Translations under genes and position numbers: made by a program
Notes under the pieces: model-generated
Seen by the model: the letters and a program-made list of their open reading frames with translations, nothing else
What the model was told of the DNA's origin: nothing
Database searches by the model: none
Source of the DNA: Fibrobacterota bacterium
Lineage (GTDB): Bacteria; Fibrobacterota; Fibrobacteria; UBA11236
Assembly (NCBI GenBank): GCA_028287505.1
Contig: JAQBPN010000091.1
Coordinates: 1-36,602 of the forward strand
DNA: 36,602 nucleotides
Direction of reading: 5' to 3'
Shown: piece after piece, positions 1-8,447 of the stretch
How the letters are laid out: every line of letters starts with the position of its first letter
How positions within the stretch are numbered: the stretch's first letter is position 1

Positions 1-15
1 GGCGTTAAGAAAGAG

Positions 16-59
16 AAAAAACCCGAGCATCGTGCTTCCACGAGCTCTTTGGGTTTTTT
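16..59. terminator. Bidirectional intrinsic terminator
   Basis: Six A then CCC (16-24) pair with GGG then six T (51-59). Inside, GAGC (25-28) pairs with GCTC (44-47) and CGTG (31-34) with CACG (39-42), leaving a CTTC loop. The A tract on one side and T tract on the other allow it to work in both directions. It lies about 60 bp past the mlaE stop, so it probably ends the long minus-strand cluster. Confidence 0.88.
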
Positions 60-60
60 C

Positions 61-88
61 GCCCGACGCCCGACGCCCGACGCCCGAC
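61..88. repeat. Four tandem copies of a 7-bp unit
   Basis: GCCCGAC is repeated four times without interruption, directly beside the terminator. The unit is too short and too few in number to assign a role. It may be a slippage-prone spacer. Confidence 0.85.
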
Positions 89-118
89 GGCGCCAGCTTC
101 GAACCACCGGAGCTTCAT

Positions 119-910
119 TCATCTGAGTAGAAAGTTAGAAATCAGGAATCCCGATATCAGCACGGAGACGTTGGAGGCGACCACGGAAGCCATGGTGGCG
201 CGTCCCACGCCTTCCGCCCCATGGGTGCTGGTATACCCGTAGTAGCACCCGAAGAGCGAGATGATAATGCCGAAAACGAAAGATTTCAGGATGCCGACGA
301 ACATGTCCCAGTTGGTATAGAACAGACGGACGCCATAGAAGAAGGATTCGGGGGACAGGTCCTTGAACAGGGTGACCACGAGCAGGGCCCCGAGAATGGC
401 GATGAAGGAAGAAAAGATGGTGAGCATGGGCAGCATGATCATCCCGGCAAGCAGGCGAGGGGCCATCAGGAAGCGGAAAGGATTGAGATCCAGCACCTTC
501 ATGGCATCCAATTGCTCCGTAACCGCCATGGTGCCCAGCTCCGCGGTCATGGCGGCCCCTACGCGGCCCGCCACCACCAGAGCGGTCAGGACCGGCCCCA
601 CCTCCAGCATGACCGATTTGCCCACCGCCGTGCCCACATAGCGCAAGGGAACGTAGTCGGCGAAATTGTAGGCGGCCTGCCAGGCGGCCACCGCTCCGGT
701 GAAGATGGAGGTCAGGCCCACAAGGGGGATGGAAGTGATGCCGATCAGGTACATCTGGTCGATGGTGAAATGGAAGTTCTTGAACACGGAGGGGATGGCC
801 ATGAACATATCCAGGCAGAAGCGGAGGAAAACCAGCACGTTGGCGCACATCCTGAGGAAGGATTCCCCGAATCGCACCACCCGCGCATCTATCCACATCC
901 AAAGTCGCAA
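119..910 (-). CDS. mlaE: MlaE-family ABC transporter permease
   Basis: Inner-membrane permease of an Mla-type phospholipid transporter, which moves lipids between inner and outer membranes together with an MCE protein (MlaD) and an ATPase (MlaF). The 263-residue protein has the family's normal length and hydrophobic pattern. Its most conserved stretch is at about 105-140 (GPVLTALVVAGR, then AELGTMAVTEQLDA), with a second one at EGVGRATMASVV (233-244). The start is probably TTG at 908-910, because GAGGGGG lies about 6 bp before it and overlaps the upstream gene's stop. An ATG four codons further in has no well-placed ribosome site. The gene begins 10 bp after the DUF4175-like gene and is the last one before the terminator. 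mlaD is 11.8 kb upstream in the same direction, and no ATPase or MlaB/C gene is in the window. Confidence 0.92.
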   Translation of the reverse strand: MRLWMWIDARVVRFGESFLRMCANVLVFLRFCLDMFMAIPSVFKNFHFTIDQMYLIGITSIPLVGLTSIFTGAVAAWQAAYNFADYVPLRYVGTAVGKSVMLEVGPVLTALVVAGRVGAAMTAELGTMAVTEQLDAMKVLDLNPFRFLMAPRLLAGMIMLPMLTIFSSFIAILGALLVVTLFKDLSPESFFYGVRLFYTNWDMFVGILKSFVFGIIISLFGCYYGYTSTHGAEGVGRATMASVVASNVSVLISGFLISNFLLR

Positions 911-920
911 ATAATCCCCC

Positions 921-3900
921 TCAGCGAGTCAGCAAGCTTTCATAGTACTCATCAAGGTACTTCCGCTGCCCTTCCGACAAACGGAGCCCCTTGGCGTTCT
1001 TACGGCCTTCACGGAGCAACTGAAGCATCCGCGCCTCGTCGGCCGCTTTGGACGGGACGGAAACCTCGGCCGGACGTCCCCGGCTGGTTTCCGCCTGGCG
1101 CGATTCGCTTTGACCTCTCTCTTGCATGGCGTTGGAAGCTTCCAACAGCTTCGACTGGAACCGCTCCTGGCGCCGGCGCACCTCTTCGGGAGTCAAACGG
1201 CCCTGCCTCAGGTCCTCTTCCAAGCGGCGCGCCTCATCGGCGAGGCCGCGGATTTTCTGGGCACTGCCCCCCTCCTCGCCCAGACCTTCCGCCAGGGATT
1301 CCAGGCTCTCGCCCAGTTCGCCCTGCTTGTTGGCCATGCCGCCCATGGATCCTTCGCCTTCCCCGCCTTGCTGTCCGCCTTCGCCCTCTTTGCCGCCCTC
1401 GCCGCCTTCCGATCCCTGGCCATTCTCTCCGCCGGCCCCGCCGGGCTGTTTGCCGGATTGGCCGCCGGGCTGGCCGCCTTTCTGCCCGGGACCCGGTTGG
1501 CGGCCTTCCATCATCGCCTTGAGAAGCTGGTAGGTGGCCTGGTTGATGGCCATCTGCTTGCCGCTCATGCCTTGCAACTGGCCGGAGAGGTCCCCCCCCT
1601 GTCCGCCGCTCTGGCCGGAAGCGCTGGGGGAACCGGAACCCGATCCCGAACCGCTTCCCTGCCCGGAGTTCTGGGCCATCTTCAGGAGCTTGAGCAGTTC
1701 CCGGGAAAGACCCTGGTTGTGCCGGAGGGATTTCTCCGCGATGTCCCAGGTATATTGCCGCGATGCCTCCCGGGAAGCCGCGGCCAGGTTACGCGACTCG
1801 CCCGTGAGAGCCTGTCCCATGAAAGGGACCTTGGCGGCCAGGACCTTCACGCGTTCGTTCAGCCATTGCGCGGTCTGGGCCACGCTGCCGTAGAGCGCGG
1901 CTTCGTCGGACTCCCAGCCTTCGGACTGCCGCTTGGCGGATCCGCTGCGGATGAGGATTTGGAGCCGGGAAAGGGCCAGGGATTCCTGCAGCAGCTCCTG
2001 GGCCTCGGAGATGTCCACGGAGGCTTCCATGCCGGACATGGCGTCTCCCAGCATCTCCCCCATCTCGCCCAGCTTGTCCGCCGCGGAGGAGGCCGACTTG
2101 GCGGCGGAGGCCGAAGCGGCGGCCTGATCCTTTTTCGATTTGCCGTTGGAAGCCTTGGAAGCGGAGGCCAGGGACTGGCGGACATCCTGCATGTCCTTTT
2201 GCACCGGTCCCGGTTTCAGCTTCTTGTCCATCTCCTGGAGTTCCTTTTTGCCGGCAGCCGCCTGGGATGAGAAATCGGAGAGCGCCTTCTGGGTTTCCTG
2301 TTGGATGGCCTTCTGTTCGGCATCCTCGGCGGGGCCCGCCTGTCCGGCTTCCAGGCGCTTTTCCAGGGCCTGCTCGCGCGCCTGCAATTCGCCCAGCATC
2401 TGCTTCAACTCGCCCATGCGCTTGCGATCCTTCAATTGCTCGAGCATGGCCAGGGCCCGGTTCAGATTCTCCGCCAGTTCGGCCTGCTTCTCCAGCATTT
2501 CCTTCAACTTTTCCCGGAGTTCTTCTTCGTTCACTTCCTGTCCCTGCAGTTTGCTTTCCATCAGCTTCTGCAGGCTGTCCGGCAGCACCTCCTTGAGGAG
2601 CTCCTGCACCTTTTTCATCTTCTCCATAAGTTCCGGGGAAAGCAACCCGTTCTTGGCTCCCTGCTCCATGGACTTTTTCAAATCGTCGTTGGCGCCCTTC
2701 ATATCCTCCGCCATGCGCATCTGCTCCTGGATGGCCTGGTCCATCATATCGCTTTTCGCCTTGGCCTGGGCGGCCTGCTCCTGAAGCATTTTCTGCAGAT
2801 CCGTCTGGTTCTGGATGTTCCTGTCCAGATCCTTGGACAGATTCTCCAATTGCATCCTGGCCAGATCCATCTGCGGCTTGCCGGGCGCCGGCTTTTCCAG
2901 CTTGTCTTTCAGAGCGGCGAGCTTGGCGGCCTGCTCCTTTTGTGTCTTGAGAAGGTTTTCCAGGTTCTTCCGCCGTTCCTCCACGGGAAGCATCCCCTGG
3001 TTGCCCCGGGGCAGGGACGGCTCGCTCTTCTTCAGGAAGTCCTGCATCTCCTTGGCCGCGCTCTGGGCCTGGGCCATGTCCTTTCCCGCCTTGGCGGTCT
3101 TGTCGCCGCCGTTGGCATCCTGCTTGGCCTGCCGCTCCATGGATTGCTGCAATTGGGCGAGGGTGGCTTCCGCCCGGCGCTGATGTTCGCCGGGATCATC
3201 CACCATGATGCGGTTGATCTCGTAATCGGCCAGCATAGGCGGGCCTTCCTCCCGGGGCGACTGCTTTTCGCGTTCCAACTTCCGCTCCAACTGCTTTTCC
3301 CGCTGGATGGCGCTTTTCAGGTTGGCGACGGCGCTCTGTTCCTTTTGCCGCGTGGCCGCCAATACTTCCTGCACCGTGGGCATGCGCAGAGTGCGCGTGG
3401 CCGAGCGCCCGGTCTTGGGGCCGTTCACGGTATCGTTGTCGACGGCGGCCAGATGGAATTCCACCACGTTGTCCGGGCGCAGGTTCAGAGGACGGAGATC
3501 CCATTCCGTTTCCACCAGTCCGGCGCGCGCCTGCCGCAGCCAATCCTTGCCGTCGCGCTGCCCCTCGCTGCGCACCTTTCCGTCGGCGAGCACCCGGTAG
3601 ACGAGCTTCAGGGAGGTCAAGCCGTAGTCGTCCTTGACGCGGAATGCCAGCGGCATTCCCGCGTCCCGGTCGAGGACCGTGTCCGCGCCGGGGGAAACCA
3701 GATCCACCTCCGGCGCCAGATCGGGAATGATGTCCACGCGATATGGGACCATGGGCCGGGAACGGATCCCCTCCTTGTCCTCCAGCCAGAAGGAATAGTC
3801 CTGGGGCGAGCGGATTTCCCGGACCACGCTGAAAACCTTTCCCGGACCCAGGGTATCCTCCGGGATACGGGCTGGGGCCGCGTTCCCGGCGCCGGGAACG

Positions 3901-4916
3901 CCTTGGGAATCGATCGTGGACGCGCCGCCCGTGGCCGGGCCGCGGAAACTCCAAGCCAGCCGGCGCAGGGCGCGATCGGATTCCACCAGCCAGGTCACGC
4001 GCGTGCCCGCGAGCACGGGAAAGCGGGCCACGCCCTGGGGCAGGGTGTCCGCGCGCAGGCGCGTGTAGGCGGGCGGTTGCAAGACCGCTTGCATGCGTTC
4101 CAGGAAGGGCGCGGCCAGAACGCGGTAATGCAAAGCCGCGCTGCGGCCGTTGTCGCCCGCGAAGTAGATGGAGAAGTCGGCTTGGGCGGGACCGAAGGCG
4201 AAGGAAAAACCGAGGTCCGGAGCGACGGCCAGGGGAAAGCGGGTTTCACCGTCCGGGGATCGGACATAAGCGTAGACCGCTTGGCCCGGGATCAGGTTCC
4301 GGGCGCGGCCTTGCACCCTCGCCGTATCCCCCGCTCCCAGGACCAGGGTCGATGGATCCAGATCGAAGCGCAAAGTGGGAAGCCGATCCAGGGCGAGCCA
4401 GGGGAGCGATGCGCGCCGGAAGAATTCCCCGGGCCTTCCGGAGAGAAGGGCCGAGGCGACAAGAGCCAGAATGCCCGCGGCCAGGAGGAGGCGCTGGGCC
4501 TTGGGGAAATACCGGGGCCTGGGCAGGGAGAGGCGCGGCAGGAAGGAGGCGAACAGGCGATCGAGATGCCCCAGGGTTTCCGGGTTGTGGTTCCCGAGGG
4601 ACAGAACGGTGCGGAAGGGATCCGGAGCGCCGGGATTGGCGCGGTCCAGGTCGCGGGCCACGGATTCGGGAGCGTTGGCGCGGGCCCGCCAGCGGATCCA
4701 ATAGGCGAAGGGGAACAGAAGATAGATGCCGTAGGACCAGGACATCAGGATCAGGCAGGCCGGCGACAAAGGAAAGCGCAGGGATATCCAACCGAGCACG
4801 GCCAGCGTAGCCAGGTGGATGCCCGTCAGGATCCACAGGACGCCCAAGGCGCCCGCCGCGGCGCGCAGCCTGCGTTGGCGCGACAAGAGGGCGGGAATGC
4901 GGCGCAGGGCGTCCAT
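921..4916 (-). CDS. Giant DUF4175-like membrane coiled-coil protein
   Basis: A 1331-residue protein with three N-terminal hydrophobic helices (about 21-46, 52-74 and 142-160), then a beta-rich, presumably periplasmic region (about 180-500), then a very long charged coiled coil (about 530-1010) rich in Glu, Lys, Gln and Met. The C-terminal third holds a Gly/Ser/Gln low-complexity stretch (about 1110-1220) and ends in a basic/acidic helix. This layout matches the DUF4175 (TIGR02302-like) family, whose function is unknown. ATG at 4914-4916 has GAAGAG just upstream. It sits 18 bp after a DUF4159 gene and 10 bp before mlaE. DUF4159 and DUF4175-like genes are often found with MoxR/DUF58/von Willebrand (Bat-type) genes, but none of those are here. 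The family call rests on architecture and context, not on a catalytic motif. Confidence 0.75.
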   Translation of the reverse strand: MDALRRIPALLSRQRRLRAAAGALGVLWILTGIHLATLAVLGWISLRFPLSPACLILMSWSYGIYLLFPFAYWIRWRARANAPESVARDLDRANPGAPDPFRTVLSLGNHNPETLGHLDRLFASFLPRLSLPRPRYFPKAQRLLLAAGILALVASALLSGRPGEFFRRASLPWLALDRLPTLRFDLDPSTLVLGAGDTARVQGRARNLIPGQAVYAYVRSPDGETRFPLAVAPDLGFSFAFGPAQADFSIYFAGDNGRSAALHYRVLAAPFLERMQAVLQPPAYTRLRADTLPQGVARFPVLAGTRVTWLVESDRALRRLAWSFRGPATGGASTIDSQGVPGAGNAAPARIPEDTLGPGKVFSVVREIRSPQDYSFWLEDKEGIRSRPMVPYRVDIIPDLAPEVDLVSPGADTVLDRDAGMPLAFRVKDDYGLTSLKLVYRVLADGKVRSEGQRDGKDWLRQARAGLVETEWDLRPLNLRPDNVVEFHLAAVDNDTVNGPKTGRSATRTLRMPTVQEVLAATRQKEQSAVANLKSAIQREKQLERKLEREKQSPREEGPPMLADYEINRIMVDDPGEHQRRAEATLAQLQQSMERQAKQDANGGDKTAKAGKDMAQAQSAAKEMQDFLKKSEPSLPRGNQGMLPVEERRKNLENLLKTQKEQAAKLAALKDKLEKPAPGKPQMDLARMQLENLSKDLDRNIQNQTDLQKMLQEQAAQAKAKSDMMDQAIQEQMRMAEDMKGANDDLKKSMEQGAKNGLLSPELMEKMKKVQELLKEVLPDSLQKLMESKLQGQEVNEEELREKLKEMLEKQAELAENLNRALAMLEQLKDRKRMGELKQMLGELQAREQALEKRLEAGQAGPAEDAEQKAIQQETQKALSDFSSQAAAGKKELQEMDKKLKPGPVQKDMQDVRQSLASASKASNGKSKKDQAAASASAAKSASSAADKLGEMGEMLGDAMSGMEASVDISEAQELLQESLALSRLQILIRSGSAKRQSEGWESDEAALYGSVAQTAQWLNERVKVLAAKVPFMGQALTGESRNLAAASREASRQYTWDIAEKSLRHNQGLSRELLKLLKMAQNSGQGSGSGSGSGSPSASGQSGGQGGDLSGQLQGMSGKQMAINQATYQLLKAMMEGRQPGPGQKGGQPGGQSGKQPGGAGGENGQGSEGGEGGKEGEGGQQGGEGEGSMGGMANKQGELGESLESLAEGLGEEGGSAQKIRGLADEARRLEEDLRQGRLTPEEVRRRQERFQSKLLEASNAMQERGQSESRQAETSRGRPAEVSVPSKAADEARMLQLLREGRKNAKGLRLSEGQRKYLDEYYESLLTR

Positions 4917-4934
4917 GGCTCTTCGCGTCCGTCC

Positions 4935-5684
4935 TCAGGGAACGGATGCGGTCCCGGGTACCGTGGCGGCGGCCTGCGAAGGCGTCGGGGCCGACGTCGC
5001 GCCTTGCAGGAACCAGGCTACCACATTGACTCCCATGCGCAGGGCGGCTTCGTGGAGTTCGGGCGGATCCTTGTGGACTTCCGGATCCTCCCAACCGTTC
5101 CCGAGGTCGCTTTCATAGCTGTAGAATACCACGGTCCTTCCTTCCACCGCAATTCCGTACGCGGTGGCGCGCTTGCCGTCATGCTGGTGGATCTTGGGAA
5201 GTCCTTCCGGGAACCGGTAGTGGGAACTGAAGACGGGGTGGCGCAGGCCCATTACCGTCATCGGGTGGTTGGGGAAAAGGACCTTCATCTCGCGCCGGAA
5301 GGACGTGTCCATGCCGTAATTGTCGTCGGCGAAAAGGAGTCCGCCGCGCAGCAGGTATTCGCGCAGGACTTTCCGCTCTTCTTCCGAAAAAGCCACGTTG
5401 CCATGGCCCGTCATGAAGAGAATGGGGAATTCATAGAGGTTGCCGTCCATGACCGCCACCTGGCGCTCTTCCGGACAGGCGTTGAGGCCGAGATCGGAGC
5501 GAAGCCGCTTGGAGAGGTTCACGAGCATGGAAGGGCCCGCGTACCAGTCCCCGCCGCCGCCGTATTTCAGGCGGGCCACCGACCAGCATTTCGCCTGGGA
5601 TGCGCGGACCGGGGCCAGGCCTCCGAGGAGGAACAGGGACCCCAGAACCAGGCCGATCCACATGCCGTAAACCCGCCGACGCAT
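4935..5684 (-). CDS. Exported DUF4159-domain protein
   Basis: A 249-residue protein starting at the ATG at 5682-5684. The first 28 residues form a signal peptide (MRRR, a hydrophobic core, then VRA at the likely cleavage site). An in-frame extension upstream would bury this signal, so it was not used. The mature part has YGGGGDWY (41-48), FMTGHG (90-95), then LLRGGLLFADDN (111-122), with later G-H-P and H-D-G segments. This is the pattern of DUF4159, a domain with a class I glutamine amidotransferase-like fold and no known reaction. No clear Shine-Dalgarno is present. It lies 47 bp after the transglycosylase gene and 18 bp before the DUF4175-like gene, so the three are probably co-transcribed and may act together in the periplasm. 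Confidence 0.82.
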   Translation of the reverse strand: MRRRVYGMWIGLVLGSLFLLGGLAPVRASQAKCWSVARLKYGGGGDWYAGPSMLVNLSKRLRSDLGLNACPEERQVAVMDGNLYEFPILFMTGHGNVAFSEEERKVLREYLLRGGLLFADDNYGMDTSFRREMKVLFPNHPMTVMGLRHPVFSSHYRFPEGLPKIHQHDGKRATAYGIAVEGRTVVFYSYESDLGNGWEDPEVHKDPPELHEAALRMGVNVVAWFLQGATSAPTPSQAAATVPGTASVP

Positions 5685-5731
5685 AGGGGATAAACTAGAA
5701 AATGCGGGTCCCGCAGGGGCGGAAGCGAAGG

Positions 5732-8371
5732 TCAACGCGCCGCGGTTTGCGCCGGGGCGCGGGCGCGGTTGTTCCACAGGATCCGGTAGGTCCAATAATT
5801 TCCCATCACCTTTTTGACGTAATCGCGGGTTTCCCAATAGCTGATGTCCTCGATGGTGGATTCCAGGGGCTTTTCCACGCCCGTCGCCCCGGTGGCCAGG
5901 CCCTGCCAGCGCTTGGTGGGTTCCGGACCGGCGTTATAGTTGGCGAGCACCCAATAATGATTGCCCCTATAATCCTTGTGGAGGTCGCGGAGATAGGCCG
6001 TCCCCAGGCTGATGTTCACTTCCGCTTCCGTGAGGCTGTAGGGATCGAAGCGTTGCCACTTCTCCTTTTTGGCCACGATCTTTCCGGTGGCCGGCATCAA
6101 TTGCATCAGTCCGATGGCCCCGGCCCCGGATTTGATATCGCGATCGAATCCGGATTCCTGGCGCATGAGGGCATACACGAAGGCCGGATCGAGGCTGCGC
6201 TTGGCCGCGTACTTCTGGACCAGGCCTTCGTAAGGCCGGGGGAAAATAAGGCGCAGCACCTCCTTGGGCGCCTCGCCCCATTTGTCCGGCGCGATCTTGT
6301 AACTGAGTTGCAGCCCCAGCTTGTAGGATTCGCGCCAAAGCTGGCGGTTCTTGAACATGCGGGCGGTGGTGTACAGGAACCAGGGATTGTTCTTGACCTT
6401 GGCGGGCACCGTGCGCAAGGTGAGGATTGCCAAAGTGTCCAAGCGGAATTGCAGGAGTTTGCCGATGGAGAGATAGTCGCTTTCGAACTCGGTGTCCAGG
6501 CGCTCGCGGTACCCGGACATCTCCTCCTTCATCCAGGCCTTGATGCCTTCGGGGTTGGACGGCGCGAAGCGGCGCCAGGGCTCCAGGCTGTCGGCCCAGG
6601 CTCCGCGCGCTTGCAAGATCTGGCGCGCCATATGGCCGTAGAAATTCAGGGGGTAGCGGGTGGTCAGCAGAGCCATGGTCGCGCGGGCTCCCGCGGAATC
6701 CCCCAGGGAATCCTGCGCCTTGGCTTCCCAGAACAGACCAGCCGGGTACGCGTTGGAATTCACCTGATCGCGGATGGCTTTGAAGGCCTGATAGGCCGCG
6801 CCGGCGTTGCCCGCCTTGTATTGGCACAGGCCGATGCGGAAGTTGGCCCAATCGCCGCGCTTGTTGGCGCTGAAGTCGGCCAGTTGGCGGAAATAGAACT
6901 CGATGGCCTCCTCGTAGTTGCCCTGCTGTTCCAGATCCCACGCCCGCAGCCAATAGATCTCCGAGGTCTTGTCGGCCTTGGGGAATTTCTCCAGGAGTTT
7001 GTCGTACCAGATGATGGCTTTCTTGGGCTCCTCCAGGCGATCGTAGCAGCGTGCGATCTGCAGGATGGCGTCCGGAGTCTCTCCGTACTTCTCCATGAAT
7101 TTCACGTAAGAAGGAATGGCCTTCTGGAAATCCTTGGTCTTGAAGATGAGATTGGCGTAATTCCAATGCAGTTGCTGCTTCTCGGGTTTGCCCGGCACCA
7201 GCTTGAGCGCGGCCTCGCTGCGGGCGATGGCCTTATCGTTGAGCCCGAGCTTGGTCTCCAGGTCCAGCATCAGGTCCTGCAATTCCCAGGTGCCCCACCC
7301 GGGAGGAATGTTCGGGGCCAACATCTGGTACAAAGTGTCCAGGCGCCGATCCGCGGGGGCGGAAGCGACGATGCGCTTCAGGAGCATGTCGAATCCGCTG
7401 GGCGATCCGGTGAAGCCCTGCAGGCGGAGCAGGCCGTACAGGAAGTTGATTTTCACCTGGCTGGAGACCGGCGCCTGGATGACCTTGGTGTAGAATTGCA
7501 GGCGCGTGGAATCGCTGGGCTGGGTGAGCGGAAAAACCTGGATGCGGCGGTTTAGCAGATAGCTCTGCCAAACCGATCCCCCTACCCATTCCAGGCAGGC
7601 TTGCAGCACGCTGTCCGCCCGGGTGTAATCCTCCAACCCCATGTAGACGTTCGCCATCAGGATGGCCTTGTACACCTGGGCGAGCCGTTCGGTAGGTTCC
7701 GCCTTGGAAAGGGTGCGCTTGGCCTTGGCGAAGTCGTTCTTTTCCATGGCGGTCACGGCGCCCAGGATGGAAGCCTGGAAGACGGCGATTTCCTTGCGGG
7801 TAGGCTTCTTCATCACGAAGGGCAATCCCGGTTTCCCTCCCGGGGCGGAGCCGGAATCCGCTTCCGCCTGGGCCAGACTGTCGTCGTCCCGATTTACGAT
7901 GGATCCGTTCTTCAACAGGGAGTCCACGGTGGCCCGCACGGCGGAAGATCCCGCGGCCGTCGCGGGAGCGGGAACGGGAGGAGGCGAAACGGTGGGGGCG
8001 GAAGCCGGAGCGGAGGAAATCGGTCCGTTGGGACCGGTCGCATGCGCCGGGGCCTGCAGGGAATCCGCATGAACGGCTTTCGAGGCGGCCATCTTGGCCG
8101 CGGCCACGGTGGAATCGTTGGCCCGCCGTACGGCGGCGGCCAAGGCGGCGGCGGCTTTGGCGGAGTCGGTGTCCGCGCCCGGACCGGGTGTCGTCGTCGT
8201 TCCGCCGGTCACCGGGGGGGCCATGGCCGCCTTCGGAACGGCCTTGAAGGAATCGGGTTTGGCCGAACCGGCGGCCTGCGGTTTGCCCAGATGCCTGATC
8301 GATGGCCTCGCGGCAAGACACAGCGTGCCAAGGCACCCCATCAGGGCCAGAAATTTCCAGGCTCCACCCAT
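5732..8371 (-). CDS. Slt-type lytic transglycosylase with long helical region
   Basis: Periplasmic enzyme that cleaves peptidoglycan glycan strands, leaving 1,6-anhydro ends. With the ATG at 8369-8371 it has 879 residues. A signal peptide (MGGAWKFLALMGCLGTLCLA) is followed by an Ala/Pro/Ser/Thr linker of about 130 residues. A long TPR-like helical stretch follows (about 190-690), like the superhelix of Slt70, and then the SLT domain. The catalytic Glu lies in MRQESGFDRDIKSGA (about residue 739), followed by GLMQLMPATG and LANYNAGP, all canonical. A GTG 36 bp upstream would put 12 residues before the signal and is less likely. It follows ptsI by 76 bp and leads the DUF4159/DUF4175 group. It is longer than Slt70 (about 645 residues), mostly because of the linker and extra helices. 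Confidence 0.9.
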   Translation of the reverse strand: MGGAWKFLALMGCLGTLCLAARPSIRHLGKPQAAGSAKPDSFKAVPKAAMAPPVTGGTTTTPGPGADTDSAKAAAALAAAVRRANDSTVAAAKMAASKAVHADSLQAPAHATGPNGPISSAPASAPTVSPPPVPAPATAAGSSAVRATVDSLLKNGSIVNRDDDSLAQAEADSGSAPGGKPGLPFVMKKPTRKEIAVFQASILGAVTAMEKNDFAKAKRTLSKAEPTERLAQVYKAILMANVYMGLEDYTRADSVLQACLEWVGGSVWQSYLLNRRIQVFPLTQPSDSTRLQFYTKVIQAPVSSQVKINFLYGLLRLQGFTGSPSGFDMLLKRIVASAPADRRLDTLYQMLAPNIPPGWGTWELQDLMLDLETKLGLNDKAIARSEAALKLVPGKPEKQQLHWNYANLIFKTKDFQKAIPSYVKFMEKYGETPDAILQIARCYDRLEEPKKAIIWYDKLLEKFPKADKTSEIYWLRAWDLEQQGNYEEAIEFYFRQLADFSANKRGDWANFRIGLCQYKAGNAGAAYQAFKAIRDQVNSNAYPAGLFWEAKAQDSLGDSAGARATMALLTTRYPLNFYGHMARQILQARGAWADSLEPWRRFAPSNPEGIKAWMKEEMSGYRERLDTEFESDYLSIGKLLQFRLDTLAILTLRTVPAKVKNNPWFLYTTARMFKNRQLWRESYKLGLQLSYKIAPDKWGEAPKEVLRLIFPRPYEGLVQKYAAKRSLDPAFVYALMRQESGFDRDIKSGAGAIGLMQLMPATGKIVAKKEKWQRFDPYSLTEAEVNISLGTAYLRDLHKDYRGNHYWVLANYNAGPEPTKRWQGLATGATGVEKPLESTIEDISYWETRDYVKKVMGNYWTYRILWNNRARAPAQTAAR

Positions 8372-8447
8372 ATTTGGAAAACTAGCAATCAAGCCGGTGC
8401 CGGGCACGGCATAGGAAGGGAAGAATCCGGGACGGATCCCCGCTTAT

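Noticed and set aside
2301-5693. Very long open frame (1130 codons) on the plus strand opposite the DUF4175-like and DUF4159 genes
   Set aside because: It mirrors the codon bias of the two real genes on the other strand, is rich in His/Gln/Arg runs and has no family pattern. Such antisense frames are common in GC-rich DNA. The minus-strand genes have recognisable features.
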